Assembly (NCBI GenBank): GCA_026874595.1
Contig: CM049322.1
Location: forward strand, 24,775,400-24,839,399
Source of the DNA: Sipunculus nudus
Taxonomy: Eukaryota; Annelida; Sipuncula; Golfingiida; Sipunculidae
Length of the DNA: 64,000 nucleotides
Direction: 5' to 3'
Made by a program: the position numbers and the translations under genes. Positions 11,500-20,224 of the stretch are shown here, one piece after another. The notes beneath the pieces are model-generated. The model was not told the DNA's origin, made no database searches, and saw only the letters and a program-made list of their open reading frames with translations. Position 1 is the stretch's first letter. Every line of letters starts with the position of its first letter.

Positions 11500-11834
11500 T
11501 CAGTGGGCAGCAAAACAGTCCGGCGTGATCTCCACGTTCTGTCTGTGTTTGTCCAGTAACACGGCCGCCACGTCGTTCCTCCCCATCTCCTGCAGCGCAG
11601 ACGCCAAAACGTTAACCTGCTGGTCCTTCAGTCTGCTCGTCCGGCGTTTCCATAGCAGCAAGATGCGATAGGTGATGTCCACGAGACTGAGGCCGGTTGC
11701 TAGGGCATCAAATCCCATACCGGTAATACAGGAGTCTGATATATCGAGGTATATAGCCAGCGTGAGCCCCTGCTCCACCTCCCGGGCAATACTCATCAGG
11801 GACCGTCCAGTCAACACCTTGGACTCACGGGAAA
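11500..11834 (-). CDS. Death-domain gene, last exon (death domain)
   Basis: The exon begins after a good acceptor (TTTATGTGTTTCAG) at 11834 and ends in a stop at 11500. It encodes about 111 residues. Most of them form a death domain: amphipathic helices with LTGRSLMSIAREVEQG, a hydrophobic DISDSCITG segment, the central ITYRILLLWKRRTSRLKDQQ with the Trp typical of death domains, and LASALQEMGRNDVAAVLLDK as last helices. Death domains bind other death domains in apoptosis and immune signalling. The first codon is shared with the previous exon: one base carried from 23659 plus two here gives Ile, so the phase fits. The intron before it is 11.8 kb and contains the RAG1-like element on the other strand. 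Stretches of its acceptor region are copied in the adjacent minisatellite. I am sure of the domain; the gene's name is less certain. Confidence 0.8.
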
Positions 11835-11975
11835 CTGAAACACATAAAGCTCAGATATCAAACCACTCACCGCACTGGCCCAACGTCCATACTGATACAA
11901 GCTCAGATATCAAACCACTGACCGCTATCACCCACACCCTTACTGAAACAAATAAAGCTCAGCTATCATGCACAG
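11835..11975. repeat. 57-bp splice-acceptor minisatellite, left part
   Basis: Two and a half diverged units of the array that continues at 17759. It starts at the exon acceptor itself. On the minus strand each unit reads GGTTTGATATCTGAGCTTTA TTTGTTTCAG, matching the real 3' splice site of the last exon of the death-domain gene. Confidence 0.85.
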
Positions 11976-12010
11976 CAGTTACAATGCTGCCCAAGCTGTA
12001 TGTTTAATGG
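11976..12010 (+). repeat. Left inverted-repeat end of RAG1-like element
   Basis: Contains CAGTTAC (11976-11982) and TGTATGTTTAATGG (11997-12010), both found inverted at 17733-17758, with different spacing between the two blocks. The five bases before it read CACAG, like the start of a Transib/RSS heptamer, but the other end does not repeat that. Confidence 0.55.
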
Positions 12011-12725
12011 CCTGCTTACTACAGCACCCTGCTGGCTGGGGTATCGCTTACACCCCTGCCTCCAGAGGGTATGTTGCTAGGCAACAGGGATGTTCCAATA
12101 TGGCGGACCCCTAGCAACAGACTATACCTTTCCCAAATAAATTCCTCATTAATCAGTTACTGTATCGTGTACTGCCTCCCAGATGACCCCTTATCCAGGC
12201 CTATATATCAACCTGTCATGGTAACATAAACAATGCCACTGGGGTAAGTTTACCAGCCCCACAGTGGTCAGTCACTGTGTTGCCAGGGTACATGACAGGA
12301 ATGGCAGTTGTGGGCGTCTGTAAGTTAAAAAATTTCAGTTGTTTGTATTTTTAACCAAAATCAAATGTATGATTCTGTTAGAAAAACGTGTGTTTTTTGT
12401 CATGCTGAAAACCAAAGTTTGATTTAATTTTTTGTTTGAATGTAAAACCTGGTCTTTTGAGACATGTAGAGTCATAATGGCTGTTGCTGCTGGAGCCCCC
12501 TGAGGTTGTGTATGGGGTTTGATGTTGAGGATACACATGAAATATTGTCATTTTTTTTGTCCATTTATTCTTGTACTCAATTATACATTCTTAAATTCAT
12601 AAAAATAACCCTGAGTATTATTCCTAAATGCATAAGTATAACCCCAGATGCTAAGTGTTTCTGTGCATGGGCATATCAAATTATTCCATTCCCCCTTCAA
12701 TTTAACATAAACACAGTGGGTCATA
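12011..12725 (+). promoter_or_regulatory. 5' region of RAG1-like gene
   Basis: Noncoding sequence between the inverted repeat and the start codon. At 12073-12120 there are self-complementary and repeated motifs (gttgctaggcaaca, cccctagcaacag), possible transposase-binding sites near the end. I see no clear TATA box, and an additional untranslated exon cannot be excluded. Confidence 0.35.
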
Positions 12726-13883
12726 ATGGACAGATCTCTTGACTCCCATTTGGCATATTTATCCATGCTTTGTAGAGTATGTGGGAACAAATGCCAAACA
12801 TACGTTCAAAAACTTAAATACAAGCCCATTATGTGCAAGGATAATACTCAAAGAATATTTGATGTTTATGGCATTGACATATCACAAGATCAGAAGGATA
12901 CACACCCAGAGCACCTTTGCAGAAAATGTTACATTAAGATATTCAACCAGAAAAAAACCCTTGGAAATGCAGATGCTCGTAAATCTAAGAACCATGAAAT
13001 GGCAGTGCTTATCAATAGCAAGTGGTTACCTCACAAGAGAGGGGCTCCTCAAAATTGCTTTGCATGCAGCCAAGCTGCATCGCAAAAGAAAACTGGTCGA
13101 CCGGTGAAAAGTAGGCGTGGGGCTCCAAAACGGATTCCAGATGGACTTCTGTTCAATCATAGGGATTCGAATATTTTTGACTTCAGTGCAGAGAAGGCAG
13201 AAATAAAATTTAACAACATGAATATAGAGGGGATGAATGAAACACAAAAATCAATGTTCATATGTCCAATTTGCCAAGATATTTATTCCACACATGCTGT
13301 GTCTGGAACTTGTGGTCATTATTTCTGTGCACACTGTATCAGTATGGAATTTTGCCAGGCCCTGTCAAATAATATTGAATGTCCTGTGTGTAGTGGCAAT
13401 TTAGACTTCTTAAGCTGTAGAGTAGCAGATAAAAGGTTCCAGGATCAAATTCTTTCTTTGGAACTCACTTGTAATTTGTGCCAGGTGACTTCAGCTGCAA
13501 CAGCTATGACGGAACATGCATGCAGACCTAAAGTTAACACAGCAAATACGGTAATAGAAACAGAAACAGTACAACTAGAGATTGAGGGAGAGCAGGCATC
13601 CTGTTCCCCTGGTAAATCTCAGAGTGTCCCAGATCCTGTCACACCTGTTCATGAACCTGATGCCACAGTACCTTCACAACTTGCGCGGTATATTCCGATG
13701 ATGACAACCGCAATTCAAACATCCCCCAGTATAATGCCAATGACGCTGGATGAGAGCATGGAAAGGACCATACAAGAGCCACCCTTACCAGCTGAACGGC
13801 ATTTGTTCACTAACTTGGCAAAGAGGATGCTGAGATTTTCTAAAGAAAAGGGATCGATCAGGTGCAAAAATAAACGAGGACAG
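12726..13883 (+). CDS. RAG1-like gene exon 1: N-terminal zinc region and RING
   Basis: 386 codons, intact, ending at a perfect donor (CAG|GTAAGA). Residues 16-68 have a Cys-rich module (CRVCG, C23, C37, HLCRKC with the preceding FDVYGIDISQD...THP). It is followed by Trp100, a His103 and CFAC at 111-114, then a basic stretch. This order matches the N-terminal region of RAG1. Residues 180-222 are a C3HC4 RING finger (CPIC, CGHYFCAHC, CPVC), the E3 ubiquitin-ligase fold present in RAG1. C249/C252/H264/C266 form the extra zinc finger that follows the RING. Residues 270-350 are a disordered Thr/Pro/Glu-rich linker. The start ATG at 12726 is the first in frame before the Cys module; a second Met lies at residue 14. 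Base use is AT-rich like the surroundings. Confidence 0.82.
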
Positions 13884-13997
13884 GTAAGATTTAATTTTAA
13901 TATGAGCATCAGAAATTCCATTTTTTTAAAGTATTTTCATAAATATCATTAAGGCTAATTTCATTATCAAATAATTGCTTGTGTAAACTTTTTCCAG

Positions 13998-14286
13998 CCA
14001 ATATTGCTTCAGAGAACAGTTGTACCAAGGAAATCCTCAGAGAAAGCCCCAAGTTATTTGGTCAGAAGACGTGCTGCAAGAATCGGAAAAAAGTGTTAGC
14101 AGGCAAACAGGAAAAAGCATTGAAAATACAGCATGCTAGTGAATTGAAAAAACTGAGTAAAGAAACAAGAAGAGACGTTTGCAGCAAAGCCGGGGTTGCC
14201 AGTGGTGGTCGTCTCAACAGATATACTAGCCTGGCAATGAAAGCTAGCCTTGGACTTACTTGGGGCCAGATGAGAAAACATAAGCG
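13998..14286 (+). pseudogene. RAG1-like exon 2, frameshifted
   Basis: Acceptor TTTTTCCAG at 13997 and donor GTATGT at 14287. In phase with exon 1 it reads PILLQRTVVPRKSSEKAPS and then hits TAG at 14097-14099. Skipping to the frame that begins at the A-run (14087-14092) restores a long open stretch: VLAGKQEKALKIQHASELKK, ETRRDVCSKAGVASGGRLN, and a helix ending QMRKHKR in phase with exon 3. The loss of one A from the run explains the break. Alternatives are a sequencing error in the homopolymer or programmed slippage. The region is probably part of the DNA-binding/dimerisation segment between RING and catalytic core. Confidence 0.7.
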
Positions 14287-14395
14287 GTATGTTCAGTTCA
14301 GATTAGATCTGAAAAATTTCATTTTCACATTCAAATAAGTGTCAAGTGCTCAAATTAATTAATAATTTGAAATTAGTAATTGTTTCCTTTTTCAG

Positions 14396-14620
14396 ATTTA
14401 TGAGGAGAGCTGGCATGGAGATCGAAAATGAACATAAAGAACGGGCTGCCAGGAAGGAGATTGTATCAGAAAAGCTTGTTGGTAGAACTGCAAGGTTTCT
14501 TGAGAAAGATGAGAAACATCCTGACAGAGATAAGAGTGGGTTTGTGGAAGTGGAGGTGCCCTTTGTGTACGTCAATGACATAGCTGGCTTTGTCAATGAT
14601 TTGTTGGACAGATATCAGAG
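14396..14620 (+). CDS. RAG1-like exon 3
   Basis: 75 codons in phase on both sides (acceptor TTTTTCAG, donor GTAATT). Charged helical sequence (GMEIENEHKERAARKEIVSE, VGRTARFLEKDEK) followed by VEVPFVYVNDIAGFVNDLLD. It corresponds by position to the pre-RNase-H segment of the transposase core. No frame break. Confidence 0.7.
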
Positions 14621-14765
14621 GTAATTAGTTTACTTTAGAAAATAAATATATACACTATCGATTAAAAATTTATTCACTATCGATATTATTTTCATGCCTG
14701 TCTAATAGTATCCAGTAAAATTTAAATGTTTTATTCTGTAAAATGTATGTGTACTCAATTTCAAG

Positions 14766-15019
14766 GATTAAGCTGTTGTTATGGAGAGATGGGATGATGG
14801 CCGAGCAAGCAGATGATGAAATTTGGATTAAAATTGGTGGAGATCATGGAGGAGGCAACATGAAGTACCAATACAAGTGCTCAACCTGAAAGAACCCAAT
14901 GCAAAGCAGCACACATTTGTGATTGGTTGCTTTGAAGCTAAGGATCTCCATGAAAATCTTCGGCGTTCTCTGGAGGTTATGAAACCTTGCATTACCAAGC
15001 TGGCACAGATGTCATGGAA
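14766..15019 (+). pseudogene. RAG1-like exon 4, first catalytic Asp, frameshifted
   Basis: Begins LLLWRDGMMAEQADD and then IWIKIGGDHGGG. The Asp at 14842-14844 is placed like the first catalytic Asp of RAG1 (D600 region, inside a Gly-rich loop on a beta strand). The frame then runs into TGA at 14887-14889. The following frame, offset by one base, reads VLNLKEPNAKQHTFVIGCFE and AKDLHENLRRSLEVMKPC, in phase with exon 5. One base is therefore lost between about 14850 and 14880. The donor GTAAGT at 15020 is perfect. Confidence 0.72.
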
Positions 15020-15205
15020 GTAAGTTATCAAAAATACAAACAAAATATACAAAGAATGTTTAACACCCCAGAATAACACAAAATATATGAAAGCAAAATA
15101 TTTAATTTTATAGATAACTATTTTCGTCAAAATTGCACCGTTTAAAGCTATTTAAAAAAGTATCAAACGATATCGTTATTACAGTGTAAGGTTTATTTTT
15201 TGCAG

Positions 15206-15282
15206 TGGCAAAAGAATTCGTCTGTTCCTCAATGGGGATTATGACTTCCTGTGTAAAGTGTATGGTCCCTCTGGACCAAACG
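15206..15282 (+). CDS. RAG1-like exon 5, second catalytic Asp
   Basis: A short exon with good splice sites (TTTTTTGCAG, GTAAGT). It encodes GKRIRLFLNGDYDFLCKVYG and PSGPN. The YDFLCK segment aligns with RAG1 GYDEKLVRE, whose Asp is the second catalytic residue (D708). Here it is the Asp at 15243-15245. The beta-strand-Asp-helix order is that of RNase-H-fold DDE transposases. Confidence 0.75.
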
Positions 15283-15392
15283 GTAAGTATTTCTATTTCT
15301 CTAACCTTTCTGTATAAAGAAAAATAAAATATATTGTGTTTTGTTAATTATGTCACTTGATCAGTGATTGTAAGGCATATTTTTTTCTCCAG

Positions 15393-15595
15393 GCTCTTAT
15401 CCATGCCTTTGGTGTGATGTTCCCAAGAAAGCCATGCAGATAAGGCGCCGGGAAAGAATTTCCCAACAACGCAAGCTGTCACTCATTAAAAAACAATATT
15501 CTGAATACGTAATACTTGGCAAAGCAAAGAAGGTGAACGCACCAGCATTCTACAATGTCATTCATAAACCTCTGCTGGACATCTTTATCAACCAT
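15393..15595 (+). CDS. RAG1-like exon 6, CxxC zinc ligands
   Basis: Joined in phase to exon 5, it starts GSYPCLWCDVPKKAMQIRRR. The Cys pair at 15404-15415 matches the CxxC of RAG1 (C727/C730), which binds zinc together with two later His residues. After a basic helix (RRRERISQQRKLSLIKK) it reads APAFYNVIHKPLLDIFINH, matching the position of the RAG1 segment that follows the CxxC. The donor is CAT|GTAAGT. Confidence 0.75.
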
Positions 15596-15700
15596 GTAAG
15601 TATATAAAGTTATCCTGGAATTTTATCACTCAAGGTAAATTTGCCCATTCCCAAATCTTTTTTCTCATTGTTGATGACAATAAGGACATTTCATTAGCAG

Positions 15701-15747
15701 ATATGGAATCTCAAAGAAGAGCTTTGGAAAAGGAATTGCGTGATATG
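15701..15747 (+). pseudogene. RAG1-like exon 7 (tentative, gap in core)
   Basis: A 47-bp segment between TTAGCAG and GTAAGA gives MESQRRALEKELRDM, a plausible coiled-coil piece. It does not join exon 6 in phase: exon 6 ends in phase 0, while this frame needs one carried base. The segment expected in between is absent, so part of the core has been deleted or an exon has decayed. Confidence 0.4.
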
Positions 15748-15826
15748 GTAAGAATTTATACATGCATTTTTTCAAATTTGAAAGTAAATTAAAAAAAAAA
15801 AAAAATACAAGACACCATTTCTGTAT

Positions 15827-15829
<3 letters not shown>

Positions 15830-15884
<55 letters not shown>
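15830..15884. repeat. (TA)n microsatellite in an intron
   Basis: About 44 bp of TA followed by CACACA, between RAG1-like exons 7 and 8. Confidence 0.93.
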
Positions 15885-15914
15885 TATATTATATTTATTT
15901 CATATAAAGGAAAG

Positions 15915-16070
15915 AAAACAGAAGACCCTTCAGAATCCACCAACATCGGAAATGAGAGTAGGACCAGTGACAAGAACATTATAGATCAGACCTTAGAAAC
16001 CAGTGGCATCGTTGTGCAAGCTTACCACAGCCACAGCTTTGTCGGAAACCACTGTCACAAATACCTACAG
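15915..16070 (+). CDS. RAG1-like exon 8
   Basis: 52 codons ending CTACAG|GTATGT. The acceptor is either the AG at 15914 or the one at 15909; only the frame beginning KTEDPSEST is open. A Ser/Thr-rich linker leads to YHSHSFVGNHCHKYLQ. The VGNHCHKYL part aligns with the RAG1 stretch NGNFARKLM that precedes the C-terminal helices. Confidence 0.68.
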
Positions 16071-16184
16071 GTATGTATGCAATTTCTGTATCTATATCAA
16101 TATCAAACATTATAATTTTATTGGTTTAAAATAATTAAAAAGACAGCAGCATTGGTCTAAAAAAATATGTCCATATTGTTTCAG

Positions 16185-16374
16185 GAACCAGTCTACAATA
16201 ACCTATGCGACAAGATGGTCACAAAAGTTAAGGTGTACACAGACAATGCCTTGATTGTGAACAAAGCCTTTGTGACTGCACAAACTTATAAAATGCTGAA
16301 TAAGCGGTTTGCTGCAGTTCACAGAATGGTTTCCCGGGATAGGGCCATATCTGCTGAGGAGTGTGATATAATAG
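16185..16374 (+). CDS. RAG1-like exon 9
   Basis: Acceptor TTGTTTCAG and donor GTAAGA, 63 codons plus one base. Reads EPVYNNLCDKMVTKVKVYTD, then AQTYKMLNKRFAAVHRMVSR and AISAEECDII. This all-helical sequence fits the insertion between the second Asp and the final Glu of RAG1-family cores. In phase with exons 8 and 10. Confidence 0.7.
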
Positions 16375-16490
16375 GTAAGATTTTAATCTTTGATTATTCA
16401 TATATAACATATATGATTTACCCATTCATTATAAAGAATACGCATAAAATACATGCATTTAAATATGTGTATATAAATTCGTCTTTCCAG

Positions 16491-16807
16491 AGCAGAAGAT
16501 AGATTCATACCTCAGCTATTACCGGCGCCATCTAAGTCAGCCTCTCACACCGAAACACCATTTTTTGGAGGATCATGTTGTATCTTGGATTCGGAAGTGG
16601 GGCTATGGGATGGGTCTTCATGGAGAACAGGGAGGGGAAGGGATCCATGCCGTCATCAATAAAATTAAAAGGGCAACATGGGCAATTAAAAATCCAGTTT
16701 CAAGACTGCTTTCGACCATAAAGGAGCAGCATACACAGTGTGCTTCAGAGATTCAAGCTGAAATTCCAGCAATCAAAAAGAGAAAATCTAAAAGCACCTC
16801 TGATTAA
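16491..16807 (+). CDS. RAG1-like exon 10: His pair, catalytic Glu, C-terminus
   Basis: Last exon, stop TAA at 16805-16807. It contains KHHFLEDHVVSWIRKW, with an H-x4-H at the place where RAG1 has its H937/H942 zinc ligands. It then reads GMGLHGEQGGEGIHAVINKI. That segment aligns with RAG1 AWASEGNESGNKLFRR, so the second Glu (16637-16639) corresponds to catalytic E962. A basic tail (AIKKRKSKSTSD) could be a nuclear localisation signal. No frame break in this exon. Confidence 0.8.
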
Positions 16808-17732
16808 ACACAGGTTAAGGAAAGAAATTATAGCCTTTAGGCCTTACCCAAAGAGAAACAATATTTATAGAAAATAGTTGGTACGAGTATATGATGTTAC
16901 TTGTGTACAGAATGACAAAATATTTTATAGAGGCCAGGTTTCATTTTATTTACTGTAATATGTGTGTGTGTGTGTGTGTGTGTGTAATTACATTACTGAT
17001 GACATGTATATATGACCATAAATGGATCATTTTTCATCACTTAAAACAATATTATTTTGTAATATTTTTTGTATTTTTTCAGTCATTATTCGCATTTATC
17101 CACTTCAACATATTTACAAGTATCATAAGTGTTTCATATAACACATATGTTCTCATATAAATGTTAAATATACTTCTTTGTTCAAATGATTGACATCCAA
17201 TGGGTTTCAGGCATGAAATTCCTTATTATTTGTATGTGACTGACAGCAAATATACCTCAATTTCTGATAACTCTGTCTCTTTAGAAAAAAATTAAATCAA
17301 CATATTGAAAGCACACATCTTTTGTGAAATATAGTGTAATTGTTCTCTGAAAATTTGGTTGTTATAAAAATACAAGTGCTTGTGTGGTCACTTAGACTGT
17401 ATCTTTAATTTCATGGAATGATTTGTTTTTACAGTGACAACAAGAATGGTGTAGTAGTTTGTGTTGTTAACTCATTCTGTAGTGTTGCTCCTCAGATGAA
17501 TAAAAATATAACTTGTATGTTCAAATTCCTGAGAAAATTACCTTTCAGTGCATATATATATTGTCTTGGGTGTATTTTTAATAAAAAATATATGATGGAA
17601 AACATACAGGAGATCTTGTTATAAACACAGGTTTATCAGAGCCCCGGTCACACTGAGTGTGTAACATGATACTGATGCTGCTACACTGGTGGCCAGGGGC
17701 TGTGTGTATACACAGTAGCTCAGCCTATGTTC
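16808..17732 (+). other. 3' region of RAG1-like gene
   Basis: AT-rich noncoding sequence with a (TG)n tract at about 16961-16986 and several AATAAA-like motifs (for example near 17579), presumably 3' UTR and element flank. No gene seen. Confidence 0.4.
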
Positions 17733-17758
17733 CCATTAAACATACACCAGCGTAACTG
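17733..17758 (-). repeat. Right inverted-repeat end of RAG1-like element
   Basis: CCATTAAACATACA (17733-17746) and GTAACTG (17752-17758), inverted relative to 11976-12010. The 57-bp array resumes at the next base. Confidence 0.55.
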
Positions 17759-18305
17759 ACCGCTATCAACCCACGCCCTTACTGAAACAAATTAAAGCTC
17801 AGATATCAAACAATGACCGCTATCACCCCTTGCCCTTACTGAAACAAATAAAGCTCAGATATCAAACCACTGACCGCTATCACCCCACGCCCTTACTGAA
17901 ACAAATAAAGCTCAGATATCGAAACACTGACCGCTATCACCCCACGCCCTTACTGAAACAAATTAAAGCTCAGATATCAAACCACTGACCGCTATCACCC
18001 CACGCCCTTACTGAAACAAATTAAAGCTCAGATATCAAACCACTGACCGCTATCACCCCACGCCCTTACTGAAACAAATAAAGCTCAGATATCAAACCAC
18101 TGACCGCTATCACCCCATGCCCTTACTGAAACAAATTAAAGCTCAGATATCAAACCACTGACCGCTATCACCCATACACGCCCTTACTGAAACAAATAAA
18201 GCTCAGATATCAAACCACTGACCGCTATCACCCCACGTCCTTACTGAAACAAATAAAGCTCAGATATCAAAACACTGACCGCTATCACCCCAAGTCCTTA
18301 TTGTC
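17759..18305. repeat. 57-bp splice-acceptor minisatellite, right part
   Basis: About nine and a half copies of a 57-58-bp unit (accgctatcaccccacgccc ttactgaaacaaataaagctcagatatcaaaccactg). On the minus strand each copy carries a pyrimidine-rich tract plus CAG (CTTTATTTGTTTCAG) resembling the true acceptor of the death-domain exon at 11834. Confidence 0.95.
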
Positions 18306-18481
18306 AACATTAATTTTAAAACCACTGGCAGGAATTCACTTTTAACCGTATATGTCGTTTTTTGTAAGTGTCCCATATATTTAACGTCACGTGCTTATGT
18401 AGAAACATCTGACGATTCCAAAATTAGTAAACAAGAATACACTGCTACGGATAAGGGTGAAACTGCAGTAACGGTTATATG

Positions 18482-18523
<42 letters not shown>

Positions 18524-20224
18524 TTATTTATATATAATATAATATATATACGTATATATATAGTTTAGAAGTGGAAAAACATTAGGCAAGGTTACGATGA
18601 AATGTAAATACAGGCTCAAAGTCATATTATGATGTCATATTGATAAAATTCATATGATTTCATTTAGGTATTTCTATTTGGGATATATGTTATATATATA
18701 TAAAACAAATATAACAATTGATATGTTTTTTATATATTTTCTCTTAAATATAGACGTAAACGCTCCACGGAATATATAACATTTTTCAATGGACGGAGAC
18801 GCGTATCCAATCATGCTTTCTTCAAGAGTCTCTAAAATGCGGAGGGTGTTGATAGGACATTGCAGGATGCGTTTTATTTCACTCAAGATAAATGCATTCA
18901 GTGCATTCTGACTGTCATCTCACAATTGTTTTGAATTTTCCACTGACTGATTTTTATAAACTATCAATGAATACATAACAAATTTTAATGACCTTCAGTT
19001 TTTACTTTAGGTCTAAATATTTTACTGCTTTGTTCATTGAGCAATAACTGCTTTACTGCTCAGATGTCAAGCCCCGCCTTTATCATATTGGATATACAGG
19101 GACGTCTCATGAAATCATATATAAAACACCACAACTGTTTAATTATAGGTGACAGAAGATGTGTCTTGTGTCCCACTTTGGACCTGCTACTTTTCGTAGA
19201 TTACATATCTTGTTCATTTTGACATATATATATATATACACACATACATTATAGCAAACAAAAATTGTTCTGCTTATTTCTCTGAATTTAATATTTGAAA
19301 ATATATTTCGAAAGCACTTGCAACTTCGCCCATACGCTGTATACTCTTATTTTGGTACGAGGTTAGACCTGCAGGAAAATATCAACAACTTATAGGATAA
19401 GGATAAAAGAAAACTAATTTGGTGCATATTTTTAGAAAAAAAGCGACACGTCCTTGATTATGAATCCATAAATTATGGATTAAAAATGCATACTTGACCG
19501 AATGCATGTATCTGTAAAAATACGTATGTGTCAGCTTTTGACAGCTGCTTATTAGTTAGGTAAACCTACACATTTATCCCATATGTTCCATAAGAGTTTT
19601 TTTTGCAAATTTTGCGCAGCCTATAACGTCATGAAGCTATTCGCCCTTTCAATAATCTCTTGTTATGATATCAAAGATGAAAATTAGAATCGAGCATACG
19701 CAAGGGCCCCAACTGTTAACTGTAAAGATATTTTACAAAACAAATCTTAAAAAAATACGAAATAAAGACAAACAAACGCAAACATTCAATAGTATTAAAC
19801 AACATTTAAATATTAATGTAAGGCAAACCGATACCCCATTACAATCGATGTTATACTCAATTTACTCTGCTGAAAAAGTATCTTGAATTATTCTTCCCTG
19901 TTCGCGGTAACTAAACATTTATAAAACTTTTCAGCATATGTAAAATTTTATCTACGGCATGTAAGTTGGGCGTATTGTAAAACCGATTTTTTTTCTTATA
20001 TATTTATGCAACGATGGTAAATATATTTTTGATCGATAGTAAATTGTCATAAATCGATAGTTCTCTTCTTTTCATCGGCGAGGATAAATACGTTCAACAA
20101 TGTGTTCCCCTACAAATATTCGAACGGATATGTCTACAAATATGCAGCCCCAAGCCTAGTTAGCTTTACATGTTATTTATGACGAGGCAATGCTTTTCAG
20201 TGTTTTTGAACCGCAAATTATAAC
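18306..20224. other. No gene recognised
   Basis: Intron sequence of the death-domain gene. (TA)n tracts occur at about 18484-18560 and 19222-19240. Short open frames show no domain. Confidence 0.4.

Larger units (their letters stand above)
11976..17758 (+). mobile_element. RAG1-like transposon, 5.8 kb, degenerate
   Basis: The 57-bp array is interrupted by 5.78 kb that carries a complete spliced RAG1-like gene. Its outer ends are imperfect inverted repeats: CAGTTAC and TGTATGTTTAATGG at 11976-12010, matched by CCATTAAACATACA and GTAACTG at 17733-17758. The array resumes directly after the right end. No clean target-site duplication is visible because the left flanking unit is diverged. Elements encoding RAG1-like N-terminal regions have been reported in molluscs (N-RAG-TP in Aplysia), and RAG1-like transposases occur in several invertebrates; this looks like that kind of element. 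No RAG2-like (kelch) partner is seen inside it. The two frame breaks suggest it is no longer active. Confidence 0.7.

Noticed and set aside
11971-11982. CACAG at the left edge as a RAG/Transib recombination heptamer
   Set aside because: Only five bases match, there is no nonamer, and the right end does not show the same heptamer; left as a remark only.
11976-17758. A RAG2-like kelch gene accompanying the RAG1-like gene
   Set aside because: No kelch repeat or PHD-like sequence was found on either strand within the element or near it.
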